Shown here: positions 1 through 12,341 of the stretch, piece after piece
Position numbering within the stretch: the first letter of the stretch is position 1
How the letters are laid out: each line of letters opens with the position of its first letter
Assembly (NCBI GenBank): GCA_947646735.1
Contig: CANTFK010000011.1
Coordinates: 1 to 21,140 of the forward strand
Direction: 5' to 3'
Length of the DNA stretch: 21,140 bases
Source of the DNA: Peronospora farinosa
Lineage: Eukaryota > Oomycota > Peronosporomycetes > Peronosporales > Peronosporaceae
Position numbers and translations under genes: made by a program
Notes under the pieces: generated by a model
Told to the model about the DNA's origin: nothing
What the model saw: the letters and a program-made list of their open reading frames with translations, nothing else
Databases searched by the model: none

Positions 1-61
1 CCTATCTCTCGTTGGTAAACCTGGTTCCCTTTTCGATTAACCTCGGTCCCTCTTCAGTAGA

Positions 62-274
62 CCTGGGTCGCTCAAAAATGCACATCACTGTATCGAAGAT
101 TGAAACCACAGTTGGAGTGACCCAGGTTGGCCACGGACTACCAACCAAAGAGCAAGCAAATAACCCTACGTGATTGACGAAAGAATACATGCCCATTCTC
201 AATCCGCTGTACGGCTGAGCAAGCGCAAGGGGCGGCTGTGGTGAAGTGCTTTCCTAAATTTTGAAGAACCCAGG
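62..274 (+). repeat. Fold-back centre of the satellite unit (first unit as example)
   Basis: CCTGGGTCGCTCAAAA at 62-77 is matched, on the opposite strand, by CCTGGGTTCTTCAAAA at 259-274 (13 of 16 positions). They enclose a 181-bp centre that contains no subrepeats. The same arrangement recurs in every unit. Subrepeats lead up to the left arm in the forward direction and follow the right arm in the reverse direction, so the arms belong to a longer imperfect inverted layout. The centre has no recognisable gene. A fold-back transposon or MITE that became tandemly amplified would look like this, but target duplications cannot be tested inside a tandem array. Confidence 0.7.
125..146 (+). other. 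Short hairpin GGTTGG(10)CCAACC in the unit centre
   Basis: GGTTGG at 125-130 pairs perfectly with CCAACC at 141-146 across a 10-nt loop. It is repeated in all 21 units. In the last unit one loop base differs (CCGCGG for CCACGG) and the stem is intact. A 6-bp stem is small, and copies this similar give no evidence of selection. Confidence 0.5.
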
Positions 275-289
275 GGTTAGTTGGATTGA

Positions 290-378
290 AGGGACAAGGG
301 GCCGTGGACTAGGGAGAAGGGAACACGCACCAGAGAGAAGGGACCGGAGATAAAGGGAACCTCGGAGTGAAGCGACCG
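290..378 (-). repeat. Reverse-oriented degenerate subrepeats inside the unit
   Basis: Read on the minus strand this part of the conserved half shows four to five degenerate steps of about 20 bp, each with a GGTCCCTT, GTTCCCTT or GGCCCCTT core. This is the same family as the forward ladder, in the opposite orientation. Translation agrees: the minus strand gives heptad-like GPFSLVR, VPFSLVH and GPLSLQ, and the plus strand of the forward ladder near the unit boundary gives LVPFSIN and LGPSSVD. This block is more diverged between steps than the forward ladder but nearly invariant between units. Confidence 0.65.
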
Positions 379-453
379 TTGGCTGAGAATGTAAAAGACA
401 AACAAAGGAGAGGTCATTACCAGGGTACTGTTTAACCGGTACCGAAGGGAGTC

Positions 454-798
454 GACCATGGCCCTCATTGGTCGACTTGGTCCCTCATTGGTCGAACAGG
501 TCCCTCATCGGTAGACCTGGGTCCCTCATCGGTCGACCTCGACTCCTCGTCGGTAGACCCGGTCCCTCATTGGTCGACCCGGTCCCTCATGGTTAGACAT
601 GGGTCCCTCGTCGGTCGACCCTGTCCCTCATCGATCGACCCGGCCTCTCATCGGTCGGCCTCGGCCCCTCGTTGGTAGACCCGGTCCCTCATCGGTCGAC
701 CTCGGCCCCTCGTCAGTAGACCCTATCTCTCGTTGGTAAACCTGGTTCCCTTTTCGATTAACCTCGGTCCCTCTTCAGTAGACCTGGGTCGCTCAAAA
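454..798 (+). repeat. Forward 20-21-bp subrepeat ladder (first/second unit as example)
   Basis: About 17 consecutive steps share the core GGYCCCTCRTYGGTMGAC. In the middle of the ladder they tend to alternate between a form ending GGTC-GAC and one ending GGTA-GAC. The true subperiod is therefore often a ~41-bp dimer, and GTCGAC palindromes recur about every 40 bp. The last steps grade into the fold-back arm. This ladder carries nearly all length polymorphism of the array. The 20-21-bp spacing equals two helical turns; no function follows from that alone. Confidence 0.85.
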
Positions 799-1237
799 AT
801 GCACATCACTGTATCGAAGATTGAAACCACAGTTGGAGTGACCCAGGTTGGCCACGGACTACCAACCAAAGAGCAAGCAAATAACCCTACGTGATTGACG
901 AAAGAATACATGCCCATTCTCAATCCGCTGTACGGCTGAGCAAGCGCAAGGGGCGGCTGTGGTGAAGTGCTTTCCTAAATTTTGAAGAACCCAGGGGTTA
1001 GTTGGATTGAAGGGACAAGGGGCCGTGGACTAGGGAGAAGGGAACACGCACCAGAGAGAAGGGACCGGAGATAAAGGGAACCTCGGAGTGAAGCGACCGT
1101 TGGCTGAGAATGTAAAAGACAAACAAAGGAGAGGTCATTACCAGGGTACTGTTTAACCGGTACCGAAGGGAGTCGACCATGGCCCTCATTGGTCGACTTG
1201 GTCCCTCATTGGTCGAACAGGTCCCTCATCGGTAGAC

Positions 1238-1292
1238 TGGGTCCCTCAGGTGACTGGTCCTCATTGGTCGAACAGGTCCCTCATCGGTAGAC
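1238..1292 (+). repeat. 55-bp extra subrepeats in the second unit
   Basis: The second unit is 776 bp because a 55-bp segment, a degenerate copy of the steps just before it, is inserted into the ladder. The copy has small deletions (ACTGGGTCCCTCAGGTGACT). It is the largest single length change seen in the array and fits slippage or unequal exchange between subrepeats. Confidence 0.75.
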
Positions 1293-4200
1293 CTGGGTCC
1301 CTCATCGGTCGACCTCGACTCCTCGTCGGTAGACCCGGTCCCTCATTGGTCGACCCGGTCCCTCATCGTTAGACATGGGTCCCTCGTCGGTCGACCCTGT
1401 CCCTCATCGATCGACCCGGCCCCTCATCGGTCGACCTCGGCCCCTCGTTGGTAGACCCGGTCCCTCATCGGTCGACCTCGGCCCCTCGTCAGTAGACCCT
1501 ATCTCTCGTTGGTAAACCTGGTTCCCTTTTCGATTAACCTCGGTCCCTCTTCAGTAGACCTGGGTCGCTCAAAAATGCACATCACTGTATCGAAGATTGA
1601 AACCACAGTTGGAGTGACCCAGGTTGGCCACGGACTACCAACCAAAGAGCAAGCAAATAACCCTACGTGATTGACGAAAGAATACATGCCCATTCTCAAT
1701 CCGCTGTACGGCTGAGCAAGCGCAAGGGGCGGCTGTGGTGAAGTGCTTTCCTAAATTTTGAAGAACCCAGGGGTTAGTTGGATTGAAGGGACAAGGGGCC
1801 GTGGACTAGGGAGAAGGGAACACGCACCAGAGAGAAGGGACCGGAGATAAAGGGAACCTCGGAGTGAAGCGACCGTTGGCTGAGAATGTAAAAGACAAAC
1901 AAAGGAGAGGTCATTACCAGGGTACTGTTTAACCGGTACCGAAGGGAGTCGACCATGGACCTCATTGGTCGACTTGGTCCCTCATTGGTCGAACAGGTCC
2001 CTCATCGGTAGACCTGGGTCCCTCATCGGTCGACCTCGACTCCTCGTCGGTAGACCCGGTCCCTCATTGGTCGACCCGGTCCCTCATCGTTAGACATGGG
2101 TCCCTCGTCGGTCGACCCTGTCCCTCATCGATCGACTCCGGCCCCTCATCGGTCGACCTCGGCCCCTCGTTGGTAGACCCGGTCCCTCATCGGTCGACCT
2201 CGGCCCCTCGTCAGTAGACCCTATCTCTCGTTGGTAAACCTGGTTCCCTTTTCGATTAACCTCGGTCCCTCTTCAGTAGACCTGGGTCGCTCAAAAATGC
2301 ACATCACTGTATCGAAGATTGAAACCACAGTTGGAGTGACCCAGGTTGGCCACGGACTACCAACCAAAGAGCAAGCAAATAACCCTACGTGATTGACGAA
2401 AGAATACATGCCCATTCTCAATCCGCTGTACGGCTGAGCAAGCGCAAGGGGCGGCTGTGGTGAAGTGCTTTCCTAAATTTTGAAGAACCCAGGGGTTAGT
2501 TGGATTGAAGGGACAAGGGGCCGTGGACTAGGGAGAAGGGAACACGCACCAGAGAGAAGGGACCGGAGATAAAGGGAACCTCGGAGTGAAGCGACCGTTG
2601 GCTGAGAATGTGAAAGACAAACAAAGGAGAGGTCATTACCAGGGTACTGTTTAACCGGTACCGAAGGGAGTCGACCATGGCCCTCATTGGTCGACTTGGT
2701 CCCTCATTGGTCGAACAGGTCCCTCATCGGTAGACCTGGGTCCCTCATCGGTCGTCCTCGACTCCTCGTCGGTAGACCCGGTCCCTCATTGGTCGACCCG
2801 GTCCCTCATCGTTAGACATGGGTCCCTCGTCGGTCGATCCTGTCCTCATGATCGACTCCGGCCCCTCATCGGTCGACCTCGGCCCCTCGTTGGTAGACCC
2901 GGTCCCTCATCGGTCGACCTCGGCCCCTCGTCAGTAGACCCTATCTCTCGTTGGTAAACCTGGTTCCCTTTTCGATTAACCTCGGTCCCTCTTCAGTAGA
3001 CCTGGGTCGCTCAAAAATGCACATCACTGTATCGAAGATTGAAACCACAGTTGGAGTGACCCAGGTTGGCCACGGACTACCAACCAAAGAGCAAGCAAAT
3101 AACCCTACGTGATTGACGAAAGAATACATGCCCATTCTCAATCCGCTGTACGGCTGAGCAAGCGCAAGGGGCGGCTGTGGTGAAGTGCTTTCCTAAATTT
3201 TGAAGAACCCAGGGGTTAGTTGGATTGAAGGGACAAGGGGCCGTGGACTAGGGAGAAGGGAACACGCACCAGAGAGAAGGGACCGGAGATAAAGGGAACC
3301 TCGGAGTGAAGCGACCGTTGGCTGAGAATGTGAAAGACAAACAAAGGAGAGGTCATTACCAGGGTACTGTTTAACCGGTACCGAAGGGAGTCGACCATGG
3401 CCCTCATTGGTCGACTTGGTCCCTCATTGGTCGAACAGGTCCCTCATCGGTAGACCTGGGTCCCTCATCGGTCGTCCTCGACTCCTCGTCGGTAGACCCG
3501 GTCCCTCATTGGTCGACCCGGTCCCTCATCGTTAGACATGGGTCCCTCGTCGGTCGACCCTGTCCCTCATAGATCGACTCCGGCCCCTCATCGGTCGACC
3601 TCGGCCCCTCGTTGGTAGACCCGGTCCCTCATCGGTCGACCTCGGCCCCTCGTCAGTAGACCCTATCTCTCGTTGGTAAACCTGGTTCCCTTTTCGATTA
3701 ACCTCGGTCCCTCTTCAGTAGACCTGGGTCGCTCAAAAATGCACATCACTGTATCGAAGATTGAAACCACAGTTGGAGTGACCCAGGTTGGCCACGGACT
3801 ACCAACCAAAGAGCAAGCAAATAACCCTACGTGATTGACGAAAGAATACATGCCCATTCTCAATCCGCTGTACGGCTGAGCAAGCGCAAGGGGCGGCTGT
3901 GGTGAAGTGCTTTCCTAAATTTTGAAGAACCCAGGGGTTAGTTGGATTGAAGGGACAAGGGGCCGTGGACTAGGGAGAAGGGAACACGCACCAGAGAGAA
4001 GGGACCGGAGATAAAGGGAACCTCGGAGTGAAGCGACCGTTGGCTGAGAATGTGAAAGACAAACAAAGGAGAGGTCATTACCAGGGTACTGTTTAACCGG
4101 TACCGAAGGGAGTCGACCATGGCCCTCATTGGTCGACTTGGTCCCTCATTGGTCGAACAGGTCCCTCATCGGTAGACCTGGGTCCCTCATCGGTCGTCCT

Positions 4201-4378
4201 CGACTCCTCGTCGGTAGACCCGGTCCCTCATTGGTCGACCCGGTCCCTCATCGTTAGACATGGGTCCCTCGTCGGTCGACCCTGTCCCTCATCGATCGAC
4301 CTCGGCCCCTCATCGGTCGACCTCGGCCCCTCGTTGGAAACCCGCCCCTCGGTCGACCTCGGCCCCTCGTCAGTAGAC

Positions 4379-6594
4379 CCTATCTCTCGTTGGTAAACCT
4401 GGTTCCCTTTTCGATTAACCTCGGTCCCTCTTCAGTAGACCTGGGTCGCTCAAAAATGCACATCACTGTATCGAAGATTGAAACCACAGTTGGAGTGACC
4501 CAGGTTGGCCACGGACTACCAACCAAAGAGCAAGCAAATAACCCTACGTGATTGACGAAAGAATACATGCCCATTCTCAATCCGCTGTACGGCTGAGCAA
4601 GCGCAAGGGGCGGCTGTGGTGAAGTGCTTTCCTAAATTTTGAAGAACCCAGGGGTTAGTTGGATTGAAGGGACAAGGGGCCGTGGACTAGGGAGAAGGGA
4701 ACACGCACCAGAGAGAAGGGACCGGAGATAAAGGGAACCTCGGAGTGAAGCGACCGTTGGCTGAGAATGTGAAAGACAAACAAAGGAGAGGTCATTACCA
4801 GGGTACTGTTTAACCGGTACCGAAGGGAGTCGACCATGGCCCTCATTGGTCGACTTGGTCCCTCATTGGTCGAACAGGTCCCTCATCGGTAGACCTGGGT
4901 CCCTCATCGGTCGTCCTCGACTCCTCGTCGGTAGACCCGGTCCCTCATTGGTCGACCCGGTCCCTCATCGTTAGACATGGGTCCCTCGTCGAATGGGTCC
5001 CTCGTCGGTCGACCCTGTCCTTCATAGATCGACCCGGCCCCTCATCGGTCGACCTCGGCCCCTCGTTGGTAGACCCGGTCCCTCATCGGTCGACCTCGGC
5101 CCCTCGTCAGTAGACCCTATCTCTCGTTGGTAAACCTGGTTCCCTTTTCGATTAACCTCGGTCCCTCTTCAGTAGACCTGGGTCGCTCAAAAATGCACAT
5201 CACTGTATCGAAGATTGAAACCACAGTTGGAGTGACCCAGGTTGGCCACGGACTACCAACCAAAGAGCAAGCAAATAACCCTACGTGATTGACGAAAGAA
5301 TACATGCCCATTCTCAATCCGCTGTACGGCTGAGCAAGCGCAAGGGGCGGCTGTGGTGAAGTGCTTTCCTAAATTTTGAAGAACCCAGGGGTTAGTTGGA
5401 TTGAAGGGACAAGGGGCCGTGGACTAGGGAGAAGGGAACACGCACCAGAGAGAAGGGACCGGAGATAAAGGGAACCTCGGAGTGAAGCGACCGTTGGCTG
5501 AGAATGTGAAAGACAAACAAAGGAGAGGTCATTACCAGGGTACTGTTTAACCGGTACCGAAGGGAGTCGACCATGGCCCTCATTGGTCGACTTGGTCCCT
5601 CATTGGTCGAACAGGTCCCTCATCGGTAGACCTGGGTCCCTCATCGGTCGTCCTCGACTCCTCGTCGGTAGACCCGGTCCCTCATTGGTCGACCCGGTCC
5701 CTCATCGTTAGACATGGGTCCCTCGTCTGAATGGGTCCCTCGTCGGTCGACCCTGTCCTTCATGATCGACCCGGCCCCTCATCGGTCGACCTCGGCCCCT
5801 CGTTGGTAGACCCGGTCCCTCATCGGTCGACCTCGGCCCCTCGTCAGTAGACCCTATCTCTCGTTGGTAAACCTGGTTCCCTTTTCGATTAACCTCGGTC
5901 CCTCTTCAGTAGACCTGGGTCGCTCAAAAATGCACATCACTGTATCGAAGATTGAAACCACAGTTGGAGTGACCCAGGTTGGCCACGGACTACCAACCAA
6001 AGAGCAAGCAAATAACCCTACGTGATTGACGAAAGAATACATGCCCATTCTCAATCCGCTGTACGGCTGAGCAAGCGCAAGGGGCGGCTGTGGTGAAGTG
6101 CTTTCCTAAATTTTGAAGAACCCAGGGGTTAGTTGGATTGAAGGGACAAGGGGCCGTGGACTAGGGAGAAGGGAACACGCACCAGAGAGAAGGGACCGGA
6201 GATAAAGGGAACCTCGGAGTGAAGCGACCGTTGGCTGAGAATGTGAAAGACAAACAAAGGAGAGGTCATTACCAGGGTACTGTTTAACCGGTACCGAAGG
6301 GAGTCGACCATGGACCTCATTGGTCGACTTGGTCCCTCATTGGTCGAACAGGTCCCTCATCGGTAGACCTGGGTCCCTCATCGGTCGACCTCGACTCCTC
6401 GTCGGTAGACCCGGTCCCTCATTGGTCGACCCGGTCCCTCATCGTTAGACATGGGTCCCTCGTCGTTAGACATGGGTCCCTCGTCGGTCGACCCTGTCCC
6501 TCATCGATCGACCCGGCCCCTCATCGGTCGACCTCGGCCCCTCGTTGGTAGACCCGGTCCCTCATCGGTCGACCTCGGCCCCTCGTCAGTAGAC
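4379..6594 (+). repeat. Three neighbouring units with one extra subrepeat
   Basis: The units starting at 4379, 5116 and 5853 measure 737, 737 and 742 bp because a GTCCCTCGTCG step is repeated. In the first two it is linked by GAATGGG and in the third by GTTAGACATGGG. The shared expansion in adjacent units shows local spread of a variant. Confidence 0.75.
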
Positions 6595-8040
6595 CCTATC
6601 TCTCGTTGGTAAACCTGGTTCCCTTTTCGATTAACCTCGGTCCCTCTTCAGTAGACCTGGGTCGCTCAAAAATGCACATCACTGTATCGAAGATTGAAAC
6701 CACAGTTGGAGTGACCCAGGTTGGCCACGGACTACCAACCAAAGAGCAAGCAAATAACCCTACGTGATTGACGAAAGAATACATGCCCATTCTCAATCCG
6801 CTGTACGGCTGAGCAAGCGCAAGGGGCGGCTGTGGTGAAGTGCTTTCCTAAATTTTGAAGAACCCAGGGGTTAGTTGGATTGAAGGGACAAGGGGCCGTG
6901 GACTAGGGAGAAGGGAACACGCACCAGAGAGAAGGGACCGGAGATAAAGGGAACCTCGGAGTGAAGCGACCGTTGGCTGAGAATGTAAAAGACAAACAAA
7001 GGAGAGGTCATTACCAGGGTACTGTTTAACCGGTACCGAAGGGAGTCGACCATGGCCCTCATTGGTCGACTTGGTCCCTCATTGGTCGAACAGGTCCCTC
7101 ATCGGTAGACCTGGGTCCCTCATCGGTCGTCCTCGACTCCTCGTCGGTAGACCCGGTCCCTCATTGGTCGACCCGGTCCCTCATCGTTAGACATGGGTCC
7201 CTCGTCGGTCGACCCTGTCCCTCATCGATCGACTCCGGCCCCTCATCGGTCGGACCTCGGCCCCTCGTTGGTAGACCCGGTCCCTCATCGGTCGACCTCG
7301 GCCCCTCGTCAGTAGACCCTATCTCTCGTTGGTAAACCTGGTTCCCTTTTCGATTAACCTCGGTCCCTCTTCAGTAGACCTGGGTCGCTCAAAAATGCAC
7401 ATCACTGTATCGAAGATTGAAACCACAGTTGGAGTGACCCAGGTTGGCCACGGACTACCAACCAAAGAGCAAGCAAATAACCCTACGTGATTGACGAAAG
7501 AATACATGCCCATTCTCAATCCGCTGTACGGCTGAGCAAGCGCAAGGGGCGGCTGTGGTGAAGTGCTTTCCTAAATTTTGAAGAACCCAGGGGTTAGTTG
7601 GATTGAAGGGACAAGGGGCCGTGGACTAGGGAGAAGGGAACACGCACCAGAGAGAAGGGACCGGAGATAAAGGGAACCTCGGAGTGAAGCGACCGTTGGC
7701 TGAGAATGTAAAAGACAAACAAAGGAGAGGTCATTACCAGGGTACTGTTTAACCGGTACCGAAGGGAGTCGACCATGGACCTCATTGGTCGACTTGGTCC
7801 CTCATTGGTCGAACAGGTCCCTCATCGGTAGACCTGGGTCCCTCATCGGTCGACCTCGACTCCTCGTCGGTAGACCCGGTCCCTCATTGGTCGACCCGGT
7901 CCCTCATCGTTAGACATGGGTCCCTCGTCGGTCGACCCTGTCCCTCATCGATCGACTCCGGCCCCTCATCGGTCGGACCTCGGCCCCTCGTTGGTAGACC
8001 CGGTCCCTCATCGGTCGACCTCGGCCCCTCGTCAGTAGAC

Positions 8041-11000
8041 CCTATCTCTCGTTGGTAAACCTGGTTCCCTTTTCGATTAACCTCGGTCCCTCTTCAGTAG
8101 ACCTGGGTCGCTCAAAAATGCACATCACTGTATCGAAGATTGAAACCACAGTTGGAGTGACCCAGGTTGGCCACGGACTACCAACCAAAGAGCAAGCAAA
8201 TAACCCTACGTGATTGACGAAAGAATACATGCCCATTCTCAATCCGCTGTACGGCTGAGCAAGCGCAAGGGGCGGCTGTGGTGAAGTGCTTTCCTAAATT
8301 TTGAAGAACCCAGGGGTTAGTTGGATTGAAGGGACAAGGGGCCGTGGACTAGGGAGAAGGGAACACGCACCAGAGAGAAGGGACCGGAGATAAAGGGAAC
8401 CTCGGAGTGAAGCGACCGTTGGCTGAGAATGTGAAAGACAAACAAAGGAGAGGTCATTACCAGGGTACTGTTTAACCGGTACCGAAGGGAGTCGACCATG
8501 GCCCTCATTGGTCGACTTGGTCCCTCATTGGTCGAACAGGTCCCTCATCGGTAGACCTGGGTCCCTCATCGGTCGACCTCGACTCCTCGTCGGTAGACCC
8601 GGTCCCTCATTGGTCGACCCGGTCCCTCATCGTTAGACATGGGTCCCTCGTCGGTCGATCGTCGGTTGACTTCGGCCCCTCATCGGTCGACCTTGACCCC
8701 TCGTTGGTAGACCCGGTCCCTCATCGGTCGACCTCGGCCCCTTGTCAGTAGACCCTATCTCTCGTTGGTAAACCTGGTTCCCTTTTCGATTAACCTCGGT
8801 CCCTCTTCAGTAGACCTGGGTCGCTCAAAAATGCACATCACTGTATCGAAGATTGAAACCACAGTTGGAGTGACCCAGGTTGGCCACGGACTACCAACCA
8901 AAGAGCAAGCAAATAACCCTACGTGATTGACGAAAGAATACATGCCCATTCTCAATCCGCTGTACGGCTGAGCAAGCGCAAGGGGCGGCTGTGGTGAAGT
9001 GCTTTCCTAAATTTTGAAGAACCCAGGGGTTAGTTGGATTGAAGGGACAAGGGGCCGTGGACTAGGGAGAAGGGAACACGCACCAGAGAGAAGGGACCGG
9101 AGATAAAGGGAACCTCGGAGTGAAGCGACCGTTGGCTGAGAATGTGAAAGACAAACAAAGGAGAGGTCATTACCAGGGTACTGTTTAACCGGTACCGAAG
9201 GGAGTCGACCATGGACCTCATTGGTCGACTTGGTCCCTCATTGGTCGAACAGGTCCCTCATCGGTAGACCTGGGTCCCTCATCGGTCGACCTCGACTCCT
9301 CGTCGGTAGACCCGGTCCCTCATTGGTCGACCCGGTCCCTCATCGTTAGACATGGGTCCCTCGTCGGTCGACCCTGTCCCTCATCGATCGACCCGGCCCC
9401 TCATCGGTCGACCTCGGCCCCTCGTTGGTAGACCCGGCCCCCTGGTCGACCTCGGCCCCTCGTCAGTAGACCCTATCTCTCGTTGGTAAACCTGGTTCCC
9501 TTTTCGATTAACCTCGGTCCCTCTTCAGTAGACCTGGGTCGCTCAAAAATGCACATCACTGTATCGAAGATTGAAACCACAGTTGGAGTGACCCAGGTTG
9601 GCCACGGACTACCAACCAAAGAGCAAGCAAATAACCCTACGTGATTGACGAAAGAATACATGCCCATTCTCAATCCGCTGTACGGCTGAGCAAGCGCAAG
9701 GGGCGGCTGTGGTGAAGTGCTTTCCTAAATTTTGAAGAACCCAGGGGTTAGTTGGATTGAAGGGACAAGGGGCCGTGGACTAGGGAGAAGGGAACACGCA
9801 CCAGAGAGAAGGGACCGGAGATAAAGGGAACCTCGGAGTGAAGCGACCGTTGGCTGAGAATGTGAAAGACAAACAAAGGAGAGGTCATTACCAGGGTACT
9901 GTTTAACCGGTACCGAAGGGAGTCGACCATGGCCCTCATTGGTCGACTTGGTCCCTCATTGGTCGAACAGGTCCCTCATCGGTAGACCTGGGTCCCTCAT
10001 CGGTCGACCTCGACTCCTCGTCGGTAGACCCGGTCCCTCATTGGTCGACCCGGTCCCTCATCGTTAGACATGGGTCCCTCGTCGGTCGATCGTCGGTTGA
10101 CTTCGGCCCCTCATCGGTCGACCTCGGCCCCTCGTTGGTAGACCCGGTCCCTCATCGGTCGACCTCGGCCCCTCGTCAGTAGACCCTATCTCTCGTTGGT
10201 AAACCTGGTTCCCTTTTCGATTAACCTCGGTCCCTCTTCAGTAGACCTGGGTCGCTCAAAAATGCACATCACTGTATCGAAGATTGAAACCACAGTTGGA
10301 GTGACCCAGGTTGGCCACGGACTACCAACCAAAGAGCAAGCAAATAACCCTACGTGATTGACGAAAGAATACATGCCCATTCTCAATCCGCTGTACGGCT
10401 GAGCAAGCGCAAGGGGCGGCTGTGGTGAAGTGCTTTCCTAAATTTTGAAGAACCCAGGGGTTAGTTGGATTGAAGGGACAAGGGGCCGTGGACTAGGGAG
10501 AAGGGAACACGCACCAGAGAGAAGGGACCGGAGATAAAGGGAACCTCGGAGTGAAGCGACCGTTGGCTGAGAATGTGAAAGACAAACAAAGGAGAGGTCA
10601 TTACCAGGGTACTGTTTAACCGGTACCGAAGGGAGTCGACCATGGACCTCATTGGTCGACTTGGTCCCTCATTGGTCGAACAGGTCCCTCATCGGTAGAC
10701 CTGGGTCCCTCATCGGTCGACCTCGACTCCTCGTCGGTAGACCCGGTCCCTCATTGGTCGACCCGGTCCCTCATCGTTAGACATGGGTCCCTCGTCGGTC
10801 GACCCTGTCCCTCATCGATCGACTCCGGCCCCTCATCGGTCGACCTCGGCCCCTCGTTGGTAGACCCGGTCCCTCATCGGTCGACCTCGGCCCCTCGTCA
10901 GTAGACCCTATCTCTCGTTGGTAAACCTGGTTCCCTTTTCGATTAACCTCGGTCCCTCTTCAGTAGACCTGGGTCGCTCAAAAATGCACATCACTGTATC

Positions 11001-12341
11001 GAAGATTGAAACCACAGTTGGAGTGACCCAGGTTGGCCACGGACTACCAACCAAAGAGCAAGCAAATAACCCTACGTGATTGACGAAAGAATACATGCCC
11101 ATTCTCAATCCGCTGTACGGCTGAGCAAGCGCAAGGGGCGGCTGTGGTGAAGTGCTTTCCTAAATTTTGAAGAACCCAGGGGTTAGTTGGATTGAAGGGA
11201 CAAGGGGCCGTGGACTAGGGAGAAGGGAACACGCACCAGAGAGAAGGGACCGGAGATAAAGGGAACCTCGGAGTGAAGCGACCGTTGGCTGAGAATGTGA
11301 AAGACAAACAAAGGAGAGGTCATTACCAGGGTACTGTTTAACCGGTACCGAAGGGAGTCGACCATGGACCTCATTGGTCGACTTGGTCCCTCATTGGTCG
11401 AACAGGTCCCTCATCGGTAGACCTGGGTCCCTCATCGGTCGACCTCGACTCCTCGTCGGTAGACCCGGTCCCTCATTGGTCGACCCGGTCCCTCATCGTT
11501 AGACATGGGTCCCTCGTCGGTCGATCGTCGGTTGACTTCGGCCCCTCATCGGTCGACCTTGACCCCTCGTTGGTAGACCCGGTCCCTCATCGGTCGACCT
11601 CGGCCCCTCGTCAGTAGACCCTATCTCTCGTTGGTAAACCTGGTTCCCTTTTCGATTAACCTCGGTCCCTCTTCAGTAGACCTGGGTCGCTCAAAAATGC
11701 ACATCACTGTATCGAAGATTGAAACCACAGTTGGAGTGACCCAGGTTGGCCACGGACTACCAACCAAAGAGCAAGCAAATAACCCTACGTGATTGACGAA
11801 AGAATACATGCCCATTCTCAATCCGCTGTACGGCTGAGCAAGCGCAAGGGGCGGCTGTGGTGAAGTGCTTTCCTAAATTTTGAAGAACCCAGGGGTTAGT
11901 TGGATTGAAGGGACAAGGGGCCGTGGACTAGGGAGAAGGGAACACGCACCAGAGAGAAGGGACCGGAGATAAAGGGAACCTCGGAGTGAAGCGACCGTTG
12001 GCTGAGAATGTGAAAGACAAACAAAGGAGAGGTCATTACCAGGGTACTGTTTAACCGGTACCGAAGGGAGTCGACCATGGCCCTCATTGGTCGACTTGGT
12101 CCCTCATTGGTCGAACAGGTCCCTCATCGGTAGACCTGGGTCCCTCATCGGTCGACCTCGACTCCTCGTCGGTAGACCCGGTCCCTCATTGGTCGACCCG
12201 GTCCCTCATCGTTAGACATGGGTCCCTCGTCGGTCGACCCTGTCCGTCATCGATCGACTCCGGCCCCTCATCGGTCGACCTCGGCCCCTCGTTGGTAGAC
12301 CCGGTCCCTCATCGGTCGACCTCGGCCCCTCGTCAGTAGAC
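8041..12341 (+). repeat. Alternating short/long units: ~1.43-kb higher-order dimer
   Basis: Six units alternate 713, 718, 713, 722, 713 and 722 bp, giving dimers of 1431, 1435 and 1435 bp. The short form carries GGTCGATCGTCGGTTGACTT in place of a longer stretch. The GGCC/GGAC site near the end of the conserved half follows the alternation in the first two dimers and breaks it in the third, as a conversion event would. The short-form marker reappears only in the last unit of the array. Confidence 0.65.

Noticed and set aside
2..468. Two minus-strand open frames (66 and 63 codons) repeated in all 21 satellite units
   Set aside because: They persist because the units are near-identical copies. 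The four differences I saw are all amino-acid replacements with none silent, the sequences resemble no family, and the second frame is largely made of reversed subrepeats.
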